The notes under the pieces are model-generated. The model ran no database searches, was not told the origin of the DNA, and saw nothing but the letters and a program-made list of their open reading frames with translations. A stretch of DNA of 64,000 bases from Phenylobacterium sp. (lineage in GTDB: Bacteria > Pseudomonadota > Alphaproteobacteria > Caulobacterales > Caulobacteraceae): NCBI GenBank assembly GCA_017991675.1, contig JAGOQB010000001.1:124001-188000 (forward strand), written 5' to 3'. A program made the translations under genes and the position numbers. Within the stretch, counting starts at the first letter, position 1; each line of letters opens with the position of its first letter. Below, piece after piece: positions 17,366 through 27,400 of the stretch.

Positions 17366-18499
17366 TTATCCGGCGAGCGCGCCGGCCGCCTTCAGCTCGT
17401 CGATGGCGGCGGCCGAGAAGCCCCAGTCGCCCAGCGCCTCGCGGTCGTGCGCGCCGATGGCCGGCGGCGGGCCCTGGATCTCGCCCGGGGTGGCCGAGAA
17501 GCGCGGCGCCGGCGCCGGCTGCACGACCCCGCCCAGTTCCACGAAGGTCTGCCGCGCGACGTTGTGCGGATGCTTGGGCGCGGCGTCCAGATCCAGCACC
17601 GGGGCGAAGCAGACGTCGGTGGCGTCCATGATCTCGCACCACTCGGCCTGGGTCTTCTGGGCGATCACGTGGCCCAGCTTGTCGCGCAGGTCGTTCCAGC
17701 TCCCACGGTCCATCTGGGCGGCGAAGGCCGGATCGTTGATCCCGGTCTTCTCCAGCAGCAGGGCGTAGAACTGCGGCTCGATCGAGCCGATCGAGATCCA
17801 CTTGCCGTCGGCGCATTGATAGGTGTCGTAGAAGTGCGCGCCGCCGTCGAGCAGGTTGGCCCGGCGCTCCTCCTTCCACATCCCGCTGGCCTTGAAGCCG
17901 TAGAACATGGCCATCAGCGAGGCCGCGCCGTCGCTCATCGCGCAATCGATCACCTGCCCCTGGCCGGTCTGGCGGGCGTTCAGCACCCCGGCCAGCAGCC
18001 CGAAGGCGAGGTAGAGCGCCCCGCCCCCGAAATCGCCGACCAGGTTCAGCGGCGGGATCGGCTTGTCGTTCGTGCCGATCGCGTGCAGCGCCCCGGTGAT
18101 GGCGATGTAGTTCATGTCGTGGCCCGCCGCGTTGGCGTAGGGCCCGAACTGCCCCCAGCCGGTCATCCGGCCATAGACCAGCTTCGGATTGCGTTTCAGC
18201 GCGATGTCAGGGCCCAGGCCCAGGCGCTCCATGACGCCTGGCCGAAAACCCTCGAACACCGCATCAGCGCTCTCCATCAGCTTCAGGCAGGTCTCGATCG
18301 CCGCCGGGTTCTTCAGGTCGAGCCCGATCGAGCGCCGGCCGCGGCTGGTGATGTCGGCCGGCGAGGCCCGTCCCTGCCCTTTGCGGTCGATCCGCACGAC
18401 GTCGGCGCCCAGATCGGACAGCAGCATGCCGCAGAACGGACCGGGGCCGATTCCGGCGAACTCGACGACCTTCAGCCCTGAAAGCGGTCCCTTACCCAT
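17366..18499 (-). CDS. Alpha-methylacyl-CoA racemase / CaiB-BaiF family
   Basis: 377 residues. Alpha-methylacyl-CoA racemases invert the configuration of 2-methyl-branched acyl-CoAs before beta-oxidation. Recognisable are the N-terminal [33 protein letters not shown], the proton-shuttling His in [13 protein letters not shown] and Asp in [15 protein letters not shown], matching the catalytic His/Asp pair of the mycobacterial racemase, and the C-terminal [27 protein letters not shown]. The gene is followed (minus strand upstream) by an SDR gene 78 bases away, and both may form a small lipid-degradation unit. Confidence 0.9.
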   Translation of the reverse strand: MGKGPLSGLKVVEFAGIGPGPFCGMLLSDLGADVVRIDRKGQGRASPADITSRGRRSIGLDLKNPAAIETCLKLMESADAVFEGFRPGVMERLGLGPDIALKRNPKLVYGRMTGWGQFGPYANAAGHDMNYIAITGALHAIGTNDKPIPPLNLVGDFGGGALYLAFGLLAGVLNARQTGQGQVIDCAMSDGAASLMAMFYGFKASGMWKEERRANLLDGGAHFYDTYQCADGKWISIGSIEPQFYALLLEKTGINDPAFAAQMDRGSWNDLRDKLGHVIAQKTQAEWCEIMDATDVCFAPVLDLDAAPKHPHNVARQTFVELGGVVQPAPAPRFSATPGEIQGPPPAIGAHDREALGDWGFSAAAIDELKAAGALAG

Positions 18500-18577
18500 G
18501 CGACATCTCCCTGTTTCCTTGCCCCGAAGCTAGCGGCCCAGAACCTAGGGGCCATGACGCGCCGTCAGCCAACGGCT

Positions 18578-19354
18578 TCAGCCGCCGCCCGGCAGCGACT
18601 GGCCGTCGTCGATGGTGATCACCGTCCCGGTGATGGCCCGCGCGGATGGACCGCTCAGCATCAGCAGCGAGGCGTCGAGATCCTGCGCGTCCATCAGCCG
18701 CCGGCGCGGGAAGCCCTTCATCTGCTTCTGTCCGCCCTCGGTCTTGAACCAGTCGGAATTGATGTCGGTCTCGATGTAGCCGGGGCAGATGGCGTTGACC
18801 GCGATCCCCTTGCGCGCCCACTCACGAGCCAGGCCGCGGGTCAGCATCGCGACCGACGCCTTCGAGGCGCAGTACGCCGAAAGCCCGGGCAGCACGGTGT
18901 GCGAGGCGATCGAGGCGATGTTGACGATGCGCGCGTCGCCCCGTTCGGCCACGCCGGAGGCGATCATCCGCTTGGCGGCCTGCTGGGCGGCGAAGAACAC
19001 CCCGCGGACATTGACGTCGAAGGTGCGATCCCAGTCCTCGATGGAGAGATCCAGCGCCAGGCCCTCGCCGCCGACCCCGGCGTTGTTGACCAGGATCGAG
19101 ATCGGGCCCAGCGCCGCCTCGACCTCGTCGAAGGCCGGACCGATGGCGGCGGCGTCGGCGACGTCCAGCTTCAGCGCCATTGCCTGGCCGCCCGCCCCGG
19201 CGATGGCCCCGGCGTGGTTTTCCACCAGGTCCAGGCGGCGCGCGGTCAGCGCCACCGACGCGCCGGCCTTCGCCAGCACCTGCGCGAAGTGCGCGCCCAG
19301 CCCGCCCGACGCACCGGTGATCACCGCCACCTGGCCCTTCAGGGTCTGCTCCAT
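18578..19354 (-). CDS. Short-chain dehydrogenase/reductase
   Basis: 258 residues from MEQTLKGQVAVITG; 25 in-frame upstream residues do not belong to the fold. Classical SDR: cofactor motif TGASGGLGAHFA, NNAGVGG, catalytic Ser in NIASIASHT and Tyr-Lys in YCASKAS. The arginine-containing first beta-alpha unit (TARRLDLVEN) favours NADP(H). Substrate unknown; fatty-acyl or steroid-type alcohols are plausible given the adjoining acyl-CoA racemase, as inference only. C-terminus ends DDGQSLPGGG. Confidence 0.88.
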   Translation of the reverse strand: MEQTLKGQVAVITGASGGLGAHFAQVLAKAGASVALTARRLDLVENHAGAIAGAGGQAMALKLDVADAAAIGPAFDEVEAALGPISILVNNAGVGGEGLALDLSIEDWDRTFDVNVRGVFFAAQQAAKRMIASGVAERGDARIVNIASIASHTVLPGLSAYCASKASVAMLTRGLAREWARKGIAVNAICPGYIETDINSDWFKTEGGQKQMKGFPRRRLMDAQDLDASLLMLSGPSARAITGTVITIDDGQSLPGGG

Positions 19355-19485
19355 CCCGTCTCTCCTCCACAGACTTGCGACTCGGCGTCGCTGTGTCATT
19401 CGCCTTGCGGCTGTATAATCGTTGAGCACGTCGATTCCCGCCCAGCCTGGGCGGGCGCGCGACCGAGTGGCCAGGGTTTAAGCGA

Positions 19486-20814
19486 ATGACGGCGGGCGTC
19501 CAGGCGCGAGTCTTGATCGTTGCAAAGGACGATGCGGTTGCTGGCCCCCTGGCCGAGGGCCTCGACCGCCTCGGCTGGCGCACAGTGACGGCCCGCGGCC
19601 CCTACGCCGCCACGGCTACGCTGGTCGATCTCAATGTCGAGGCGGCGATCGTCGACCTCGCCAGCGGCGGGCACGAGGCGCTGACCATGGCGCGACGCCT
19701 GAAATCGGCCTGCGCGCCGCGCCGGATCCCGGTCATCGCCATCGGCGATCCCGGCCCGGAACTTGAGACCTACGACTTCGACCTCACCCTCGCCGCCCCG
19801 GTCCACCCGGCCCAGATGGTGATGCGGCTGGAGACGCTGGTCCGCACCGCCGTGGCCGAGGAAGAATTCGAGCTGCGGCTGGAGACCTTCGCCGAACGCG
19901 GCCGGCGCCTGGACATGCCCGAGCCCGAGTCCACGCCCTATCAGGTTCTGGCGATCGGCGAGCCGGCCCCGCAGTTTCTGGCCCTCGCCAACGCCCTGAC
20001 CCGCTCAGGCGCCGAGGTCGTGGGCGCGTTCACCGCCTATACCGCCTTCGACTACCTGCATGAGCGTCCGTTCGACGCCGTCGTCCTGTGGGCGGGCGAC
20101 ACCAGCCAGGAGGCGCTGTCCATCGCCGCCGGCATGCGGCGCAACACCCGACTCTATCACACGCCCGCCCTGCTCTACATGCGCCAGGAGAGCTACGTGA
20201 CGATGTCGGAGGCCTACCATCGCGGCGTCTCCGACGTGGCTTCGCCCGAGACGCCGGAAACCGAGACCGCCCGCCGCGTGCTGGAACTGGCGCGCAGCTA
20301 TCGCCGCCAGGTGTCGATCCGCCGGGCGCTGGAAATGGCGCGCACGTCCGGCCTCATGGACGCGGCCACCGGCCTCTTCACCCGCGACCTGTTCGCCCGC
20401 CACGCGGGGCGCCTGGCCCAGGCCTCGCGCGCGCGCGGCCGTCCGCTGTCGGTCTGCGTGCTCAAGGTGGCCGAGCGGACCGACGTCTCCGCCGCGCGCG
20501 CCGGCGGCTGGCTCGACCGGGCGATCCCGCAGATCGGCTCGATGGTCGGCCGGCTGGTGCGCGTCGAGGACACCGCCGCGCGCCTCGGCCAGGAGGTCTT
20601 CGCCCTGGCCCTGCCCGCCACCGGCAAGGCCGCCGCCCGCGCCGCCGGCGAACGCATCGCTGCGGTCATCGGCTGCACCGCATTCGAGGCCGGCGACGGC
20701 CAACCGCCGTTCGTGGTCGATTTCGACATCGGCGTCGCCGAAGTCACCTCGCCCGAGAGCGTCGGCAAGGCGCTCGAAGAGGCCGCCGCCCGGGCGCACC
20801 AGAAGGCCAGCTAG
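19486..20814 (+). CDS. popA: PopA-like receiver-receiver-GGDEF protein with degenerate catalytic site
   Basis: 442 residues. Layout is receiver domain 1 (residues ~8-130, phospho-acceptor candidate Asp57 in AIVDLAS), receiver-like domain 2 (~155-285, without a clear acceptor) and a GGDEF domain (~305-440). The GGDEF position reads GQEVF (about 368-372) instead of GG(D/E)EF, so cyclase activity is not expected, while the inhibitory c-di-GMP site RVED (359-362) is intact at the correct five-residue distance. This is the signature of Caulobacter PopA, the PleD paralogue that binds c-di-GMP and helps deliver CtrA to ClpXP. Start MTAGVQARVLIV. Confidence 0.83.
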   Translation: MTAGVQARVLIVAKDDAVAGPLAEGLDRLGWRTVTARGPYAATATLVDLNVEAAIVDLASGGHEALTMARRLKSACAPRRIPVIAIGDPGPELETYDFDLTLAAPVHPAQMVMRLETLVRTAVAEEEFELRLETFAERGRRLDMPEPESTPYQVLAIGEPAPQFLALANALTRSGAEVVGAFTAYTAFDYLHERPFDAVVLWAGDTSQEALSIAAGMRRNTRLYHTPALLYMRQESYVTMSEAYHRGVSDVASPETPETETARRVLELARSYRRQVSIRRALEMARTSGLMDAATGLFTRDLFARHAGRLAQASRARGRPLSVCVLKVAERTDVSAARAGGWLDRAIPQIGSMVGRLVRVEDTAARLGQEVFALALPATGKAAARAAGERIAAVIGCTAFEAGDGQPPFVVDFDIGVAEVTSPESVGKALEEAAARAHQKAS

Positions 20815-23800
20815 CCGGTCGCCCTCGCCACGGACAGGAACGAACCGCGAAGCCGCACGATCAGTGTTTGGCCCTTGTTCCAAGCCACCCAGCTCACGAT
20901 CCCGCCGACCAGCGCGCAGGCCACCTGCAGCAGCGGCCAGTCCGGCGCGCCCACCGCCGTGAGCGCGACCCGGAAGTAGTAGTGGGTCAGGTAGATGAAC
21001 AGCGAACCGCCCGACAGCAGGAAGATCACCCGCCCGAACGGCTTCAGAATCGGCAACCGCCGAACGAACAGCAACGCGAAGGCGGAGGTCAGGATGAAGA
21101 ACCAACTCATCACCTCGAGGGTGAAATAGGTCGCCGCAGCGTAGGCCAAGGCCGCCGCCATCGTCGTCAGCCGCTGACGAGGCGTCTGCGCGCACGCCGC
21201 CATCGCCCCCAGGATCAAGGTCGGATAGTGGGTGGTCGGCAGCACATTCACGACCAGAAGCGGATCGGATGTCGCCTCGGGATAGTCGGGGAATATCAGG
21301 AACGGCATCGCGAACCGGAAGACGCACCCTAAAGCAAAGGAGGTCACCAGGAACGACCACTTTCGCTCCGGCTCCAGCCGTCGCCTCCCGCTGAGCAGGA
21401 TCGACAGATACAGGATGGCGAGCATCTGCATCATGCAGTGGATGTACCAGAGGAAGAACTGCTTCTCGCTCGGGGTGTAGGCCAGGAAGTTCTTGTAGAA
21501 GAACACCAGCGACCACGAGGCCTCCTGCCCGGCCAGCACCTTGGCGAAGAACAGTGCGTAGGAGAACAGCGCCACGGGAATCGTAACGCTGAGCAGGACC
21601 TTGAGAATGGGTTTGGCGCTCTTCTTCTCGAACACCTCCCATAGCTGGTGCCCGCCGATCATGAACCCGGACACCAGGAACAGGGCGCTCGTCGCCCCGC
21701 CCCCGTATTCGAACAAGTCGAAGTGGCCGGCGACGACCAGCACGATCGACGCGGCGCGGATGATCATCGACGTATCGACGTCGCTGAAGAAGCGCTTGGC
21801 CGGCGTGGCGGTCGCCGCGATGTCTTGCAAGGACATCAGATGCCATCCGTCGGGCACAGCGCCCAGCACCTCCTCGGTCGCCAGGTAGAGCTGCACGTAG
21901 GACAGGCTGTCCCCGCCGATGCTCACGAACGACGACCCGGGGGCGACGTCCCGCCGCCCCAGAACCGAATTCCACTTTTCGACCAGCGCGCGTTCCTTGG
22001 CGCTGCCGCCTTGACGGCGCGCCGCCTCGGGCCCGGCATCGGCGGGGCCCGCCATCCTGTCGCGCAGCGCCATACGATCGATTTTGCCGTTGGGCAGCAG
22101 CGGCATCGCCTCCAGACGTACGAGGCTGCTCGGCGACATGTAGCTGGGCAGCCGATCGCCGAGGAACTTCTGGATGTCCTGCTGCAGGTTCGCGTCAGAT
22201 CGGTCGGAGGTCACGAACGCGGCGATCCTCGGCGCGTCGGCCCCGCCCTCAGCGAGGGCGATGGCTGACCCGACGTCGGGATGCGCCAGCAGGGCCGCCG
22301 TGATCTCGGAGAGATCGACCCGATAGCCCCGAATCTTGATCTGGTCGTCCTGGCGGCCAAGCACCACGACGTCCCCGCTCGGCAGATAGAAGCCGCGGTC
22401 GCCGGTATAGTAGGCCTCGCCGCTCGTGCTGGCCTGGATTTCGCCGCCGACCACATAGCCCAGGCTGAGCAGGTTCGAGCGGACGGCGATCTCGCCGACC
22501 TCGCCGATCCCCTTCATTCGCCGCTCACGGTCGACGATCAGGAGCTGGAAGCCGCCCGAGCCGCGTCCCACGGGGACCGTCTTCCAATCGAAGTCGCCGT
22601 CAAAGACAAAATAGCCGGCGGCCTGCGGGGTCTCGGTCGACCCGTAGAAGTTGACGTTGACCGCCTTGGGCGCGACGCGGGCGATCTCGGTCAGCAGCGC
22701 CGGGCGAAGCAGGTCCCCGCCCCAGAAGACATGGCGAAGCCCCGGAAACGCCCCGGCCTTCGCCCCGGCGCAAAGCAGTTGTCCCATGGCCGGCGTCATG
22801 TGCGCGGTGGTCGGACGAACCTCCTCGAACCAACGCCGCAGCCCCCCCGGTTCGAAGATCGCCCGCTGTTCAGGGATCATCAGGCAGGCGCCGAGCGAAA
22901 GCGGCGTGAAGATGTCGCGCAGCAACGGATCGTGCGACAGCCCCGACAGCATCGTGAATCGGTCGCTCGCGCCGAGCTCGAACCTCGCCGCCTGCCAGGT
23001 CACGAAGTTCACCAGCGGTCTGTGGCCGACGGCCACGCACTTCGGAACCCCGGTGCTGCCCGAGGTGAACAGCAGATAGGCCGGATCGGCCGGGTCGGCG
23101 GCGTCGAGCCCCGCCTCCTCCCCCTTCGTCAGTATCTCTCGGCCGGGATGGACGATGGGCGCGCCCCGGCTGGCTGCGATCCGCGCCGCAAGGGCCTTCA
23201 CATCCTCGCCGTCAGCGGCGCAGACGACGGCGCCGACCGCTGCGATCTCCGCCAGGTCGACAAGGCGCTGTTCGGGGTAGGCGCTGTCGAGGACCACAAA
23301 CACCCCGCCCAGCCGTAGAACGCCAAGGATCGCCCAGATCAATGCCGGGCCGCGTTCGGCGATAATCGCCACGCGGTCGCCGCTCCTGACGCCCGACGCC
23401 TGCAGCCGCGCCGCCACGTCTCTCGAACGCGCCTCGACCTGGGCGTAGCTGTAGGCCAGCCGGCCATGACGCAGGGCGATCGCCTGGGGCGTTCCGCGCG
23501 CAGTTCGCAAAAACGCGGTGTGAACGAGCTCTTGGCCGCCTGCCGTCAGGGCCGCGGCCGGATCCGGAAGTACGCCCGGCGCCGCCAGCGCGCTGGATCG
23601 GATCTTGGCCGTCGGCGTCGACGGCGCGGCGCAAAGGCGTGTCGTGAGAGCGAGAAGCAGATCGCCGATCGCCGCCGCCCGCGACGGCGACACGCCCGCG
23701 GCATGAAAGACCGACACCGTGCCCGGCGAGGCGGCGAGATCAAACTCCAGACCCAGATCGAACGCGCCCTTGGGGTGGGTCAGCGCCGAGCCGCCAGTCC

Positions 23801-24236
23801 TGACGTCCAGGGCCAATCGCGGCGCCGCCTCGTCGCCGGCCGGCGTGCGGCTCGCGAACGCAACCGCCTGAGCGTGCTCGCCCAGCGAGCGCGCCTCATC
23901 GACACCGATGCTGAGCGATATCCGGCCGCGTTCATCGCCGCCCAACGCCACGTACTGCCGATCGACGTCGGTCAGCCGGGCCAAGACAATCAAACCGATC
24001 GCCCGGGCCACGTCACCGGCGCTCACGCCGGCGCTGCGCGCACTCGCCTCCAAGTCCGCGCGAACCCCTGCTGGCAGGTCGACTACGACCCGACCGCCTT
24101 CGCTTGGATCGGCGGCGAGCCGATCCATCGGGATTGTCGGCATTTCCTCCGACGTGCCGGCTTGCGCCGGTCGAGCCTCTAAGTTCAACGACGCGTGCAT
24201 ACGCGACCGTCCATCCCACAGGACGATCTTCCCCAT
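20811..24236 (-). CDS. Adenylation-carrier-membrane acyltransferase fusion (NRPS-like)
   Basis: 1141 residues. (1) ~45-230: partial condensation-like region lacking an HHxxxDG motif. (2) ~255-730: adenylation domain with A3 LLFTSGSTGVPK, A4 LSHDPLLRDIFTPL, A5 NFYGSTETP, A7/A8 YYTGDRG and DQIKIRGYRVDLSEI, and A10 LPNGKIDR; the Asp in the A4 region suggests an amino-acid substrate, and this segment resembles alpha-aminoadipate reductase (Lys2) domains. (3) ~750-820: carrier protein with phosphopantetheine serine in IGGDSLS (about 775). (4) ~830-1130: OafA-type acyltransferase 3 with about ten membrane spans, including VVAGHFDLF...LFLVSGFMIGG and SLFIYLTHYYF. Probably activates an amino acid and transfers it to a cell-surface acceptor. 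The stop overlaps the popA stop. Substrate and acceptor are unknown. Confidence 0.88.
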   Translation of the reverse strand: MGKIVLWDGRSRMHASLNLEARPAQAGTSEEMPTIPMDRLAADPSEGGRVVVDLPAGVRADLEASARSAGVSAGDVARAIGLIVLARLTDVDRQYVALGGDERGRISLSIGVDEARSLGEHAQAVAFASRTPAGDEAAPRLALDVRTGGSALTHPKGAFDLGLEFDLAASPGTVSVFHAAGVSPSRAAAIGDLLLALTTRLCAAPSTPTAKIRSSALAAPGVLPDPAAALTAGGQELVHTAFLRTARGTPQAIALRHGRLAYSYAQVEARSRDVAARLQASGVRSGDRVAIIAERGPALIWAILGVLRLGGVFVVLDSAYPEQRLVDLAEIAAVGAVVCAADGEDVKALAARIAASRGAPIVHPGREILTKGEEAGLDAADPADPAYLLFTSGSTGVPKCVAVGHRPLVNFVTWQAARFELGASDRFTMLSGLSHDPLLRDIFTPLSLGACLMIPEQRAIFEPGGLRRWFEEVRPTTAHMTPAMGQLLCAGAKAGAFPGLRHVFWGGDLLRPALLTEIARVAPKAVNVNFYGSTETPQAAGYFVFDGDFDWKTVPVGRGSGGFQLLIVDRERRMKGIGEVGEIAVRSNLLSLGYVVGGEIQASTSGEAYYTGDRGFYLPSGDVVVLGRQDDQIKIRGYRVDLSEITAALLAHPDVGSAIALAEGGADAPRIAAFVTSDRSDANLQQDIQKFLGDRLPSYMSPSSLVRLEAMPLLPNGKIDRMALRDRMAGPADAGPEAARRQGGSAKERALVEKWNSVLGRRDVAPGSSFVSIGGDSLSYVQLYLATEEVLGAVPDGWHLMSLQDIAATATPAKRFFSDVDTSMIIRAASIVLVVAGHFDLFEYGGGATSALFLVSGFMIGGHQLWEVFEKKSAKPILKVLLSVTIPVALFSYALFFAKVLAGQEASWSLVFFYKNFLAYTPSEKQFFLWYIHCMMQMLAILYLSILLSGRRRLEPERKWSFLVTSFALGCVFRFAMPFLIFPDYPEATSDPLLVVNVLPTTHYPTLILGAMAACAQTPRQRLTTMAAALAYAAATYFTLEVMSWFFILTSAFALLFVRRLPILKPFGRVIFLLSGGSLFIYLTHYYFRVALTAVGAPDWPLLQVACALVGGIVSWVAWNKGQTLIVRLRGSFLSVARATG

Positions 24237-24288
24237 CTCACCCCCTCGACGTCGGCAGGCGCGAACCCGCCGACGCAGCTTTACCCGA

Positions 24289-24314
24289 CTGCGATCACCG
24301 TTCAGTGATCGCAG
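24289..24314. promoter_or_regulatory. Perfect inverted repeat upstream of the adenylation-acyltransferase gene
   Basis: CTGCGATCAC-N6-GTGATCGCAG, 10-bp perfect arms with a 6-base centre, located 53 bases upstream of the start of the 1141-residue fusion gene. Size and position suit a repressor/activator operator or a leader hairpin. No regulator of it is identifiable in the window. Confidence 0.5.
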
Positions 24315-24385
24315 CTACGGTGCGCGGTTCTATACGCTTAAGCTGTAGAGGCAATCGCAATCCACTATTGCGAGAGCGAGCCTCC

Positions 24386-24410
24386 GATCGAGGCCGTTGA
24401 CGCCTCGATC
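24386..24410 (-). terminator. Hairpin at the end of mfd
   Basis: GATCGAGGC-N7-GCCTCGATC, a perfect 9-bp stem that overlaps the mfd stop codon. No T-run, so a weak intrinsic or Rho-assisted terminator is the most that can be said. Confidence 0.45.
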
Positions 24411-27400
24411 AGGCCGCGAGCTTCGCCAGTTCGCTGAGGATGCCCTCGGCCGCCGCCAGGCGCTGCTCGGGCGTCTCCCATTCCCCCTTCACCACGACCT
24501 TGTGGTCGGGGCGGATCTTCCAGGCGACCTGGTTCTTCTGCACGAAGCCGACCAGACCCATGGGGTTCTTGAACTCGTCCCCACGGAAGGTGACGACCGC
24601 GCCCTTCGGCCCGACGTCGATCTTGGCGACGTTCGCCTCGCGGCACATGCCCTTGATGGCGACGACCTTCAGCAGCTGGCCGGCCTCCGGCGGCAGCGGG
24701 CCGAAGCGGTCGATCATCTCGGCGGCCAGCGCTTCGCGGTCGCCCGCCTTCTCGGCGTCCGACAGGCGGCGGTAGAGCGACAGGCGCACGTTCAGGTCGG
24801 GCACGTACTCGTCCGGGATCAGCACGGCCGCGCCGGTGTTGATCTGCGGCGACCATCCGCGGTCGGCGGCCTCGCCCTTGCCGGCCAGTTCCTTCAGCTC
24901 GTTGACCGCGTCTTCCAGCATCTGCTGGTACAGCTCGACCCCGATCTCGCGGATGTGGCCCGACTGCTCGTCGCCCAGCAGGTTGCCGCCGCCGCGTTGA
25001 TCCAGGTCGTGGCTGGCCAGCTGGAAGCCGGCGCCCAGACTGTCGAGCGATTGCAGCACCTTCAAGCGGCGCTCGGCCGACAGCGTGATCTGCTTCTCGG
25101 CCGGGGTGGTCAGATAGGCGTAGGCCCGCGCCTTGGCCCGGCCGACCCGGCCGCGCAGCTGGTACATCTGGGCCAGGCCGAACATGTCGGCGCGGTGCAG
25201 GACCATGGTGTTGGCGGTCGGGATGTCGAGGCCGCTCTCGACGATGGTCGTCGACAGCAGCACGTCGTACTGGCCCTCGTAGAAGGCGCTCATCACCTCC
25301 TCGAGCTGGGTCGGGGCCATCTGGCCGTGGCCGACCACGAACTTCACCTCGGGAACCTGCTCGCGCAGGAACTTCTGCAGGTCCGGCAGGTCGCTGATCC
25401 GTGGAGCCACGTAATAGGCCTGGCCGCCGCGATACTTCTCGCGCAGCAGCGCCTCGCGGATGACCACGGGATCGAACGGCGTGATGTAGGTGCGGACCGC
25501 CAGGCGATCGACCGGCGGCGTGGCGATGATCGACATCTCGCGGATGCCCGACAGCGACATCTGCAGCGTCCGCGGGATCGGCGTCGCCGTCAGGGTCAGC
25601 ATGTGCACGTCGGCGCGAAGCTCCTTGAGCTTCTCCTTGTGCTTGACCCCGAAGTGCTGCTCCTCGTCGACGATCACCAGGCCCAGGTCCTTGAAGCCGA
25701 CCTGCTTCGAAAGCACCGCATGGGTGCCGACGATGATCTCGACCTCGCCGTTGGCCAGCGCCGTGCGGGTCTCGCTGGCCTCCTTGGCCGGCACCAGCCG
25801 CGACAGGCGGCGGACCTTGACCGGCCAGCCCTGGAACCGTTCGGAGAAGGTCTTGTAGTGCTGGCGGGCCAGTAGCGTTGTCGGCGCGACCACGGCGACC
25901 TGCTGGCCGCTCATGGCGACCACGAAGGCCGCGCGCAGCGCCACCTCGGTCTTGCCGAAGCCGACGTCGCCGCAGATCAGGCGGTCCATCGGCTTGCCGG
26001 CGCCCAGGTCCTCCAGCACGTCGCCGATGGCGTTGAGCTGGTCCTCGGTCTCCTCGTAGGGGAAGCGGGCGCAGAACTCGTCGAACACGCCGTGCGGCGG
26101 GATGATCGCGTCGGTGTCCTTCGTCGCCCGTTCAGCCGCGATGCGGATGAGGCCGATGGCCATTTCCCGCAGGCGTTCCTTGGCCTTGGCCTTGCGCGCC
26201 TGCCAGGCAGCACCGCCCAGGCGGTCGAGCTGAACCCCTTCGCCGTCGCTGCCATAGCGGGTCAGCAGGTCGATATTCTCGACCGGAAGGTAGAGCTTGG
26301 CCTCGCCGCCGTATTGCAGCTCCAGGCAGTCGTGCGGCGCGCCCGCGACGTCGAGGGTCTTGAGCCCCTCGTAGCGCCCAATGCCGTGATCGATGTGGAC
26401 GACCAGGTCGCCCGGCGTCAGCGACGAGGCCTCGGCCAGGAAGTTCGACGCGCGGCGACGGCGGCGCGGCCGCGCCAGGCGGTCGCCGAGGATGTCGGTC
26501 TCGGAAATGACCGCCAGCTTCTCGGTCTCGAAGCCCGACTCCAGCGGCAGCACCACGCGCTGGAAGATCTTCGGATCGGCCGAGCGCGCCGCGTCCCAGT
26601 AGGGCGCCAGCGAGATGTTCTTCAGGCCGTGATCGGCGAGCATGGCGCCCAGGCGGTCGGACGAGCCGTCCGACCACGAGGCGAACAGCACCCGCTTGCC
26701 CTCGCCCACCAGCCGCTTGGCATGGTCTGCGGTCGCCTCGAACAGGTTGACCGAGTCCTGCTGACGCTCGGCTGTGAAGGCGCGGCCCTGGCGCGCGCCC
26801 ATGTCGATGACGCTCTCGCCCTCGACCTCCTGGAAGGCCGAGAACCGCCGGGTCGCACGAACCGCGAGCCGCTCGCGGTACTCGTCGGCGTCCATGTAGA
26901 GCCGGGTCGGCTCCAGCGGGCGATAGTGCACCTTGCGGTCAGCCTGGGCGCGGGCGTCGTAGGCGTCCTCGATCATCGAGAGCCGCTCGTCGCGGGCGCC
27001 GTCGGCCAGGTGGTCCAGGGCGATCAGGGCGTCTGTCGGCAGATAGTCGAGCAGCGTCGCCATCTCCGGGTAGAACAGCGGCAGCCAGTGCTCCATGCCC
27101 GCCCGGCGGCCGCCCTCGCTGACCGTGTCGTAGAGCGGATCACCCCCCGGGGCGCCGAAGGCCTCGACATAGCCGCGGCGGAAGCGCGAGACGCTGTCCT
27201 TGTCCAGCAGGGCCTCGCTGACCGGCAGCAGGGAAATGTCCTTGAGCTGGCGAGTCGAGCGCTGGGTTTCGGGGTCGAAGGCGCGGATCGATTCCAGGGT
27301 GTCCCCGAACAGGTCCAGACGGACCGGCTCGTCGGCGCTCGGCGGGAACACGTCGATCACCCCGCCGCGGATCGCGAACTCGCCGCGTTCCGACACCGTC

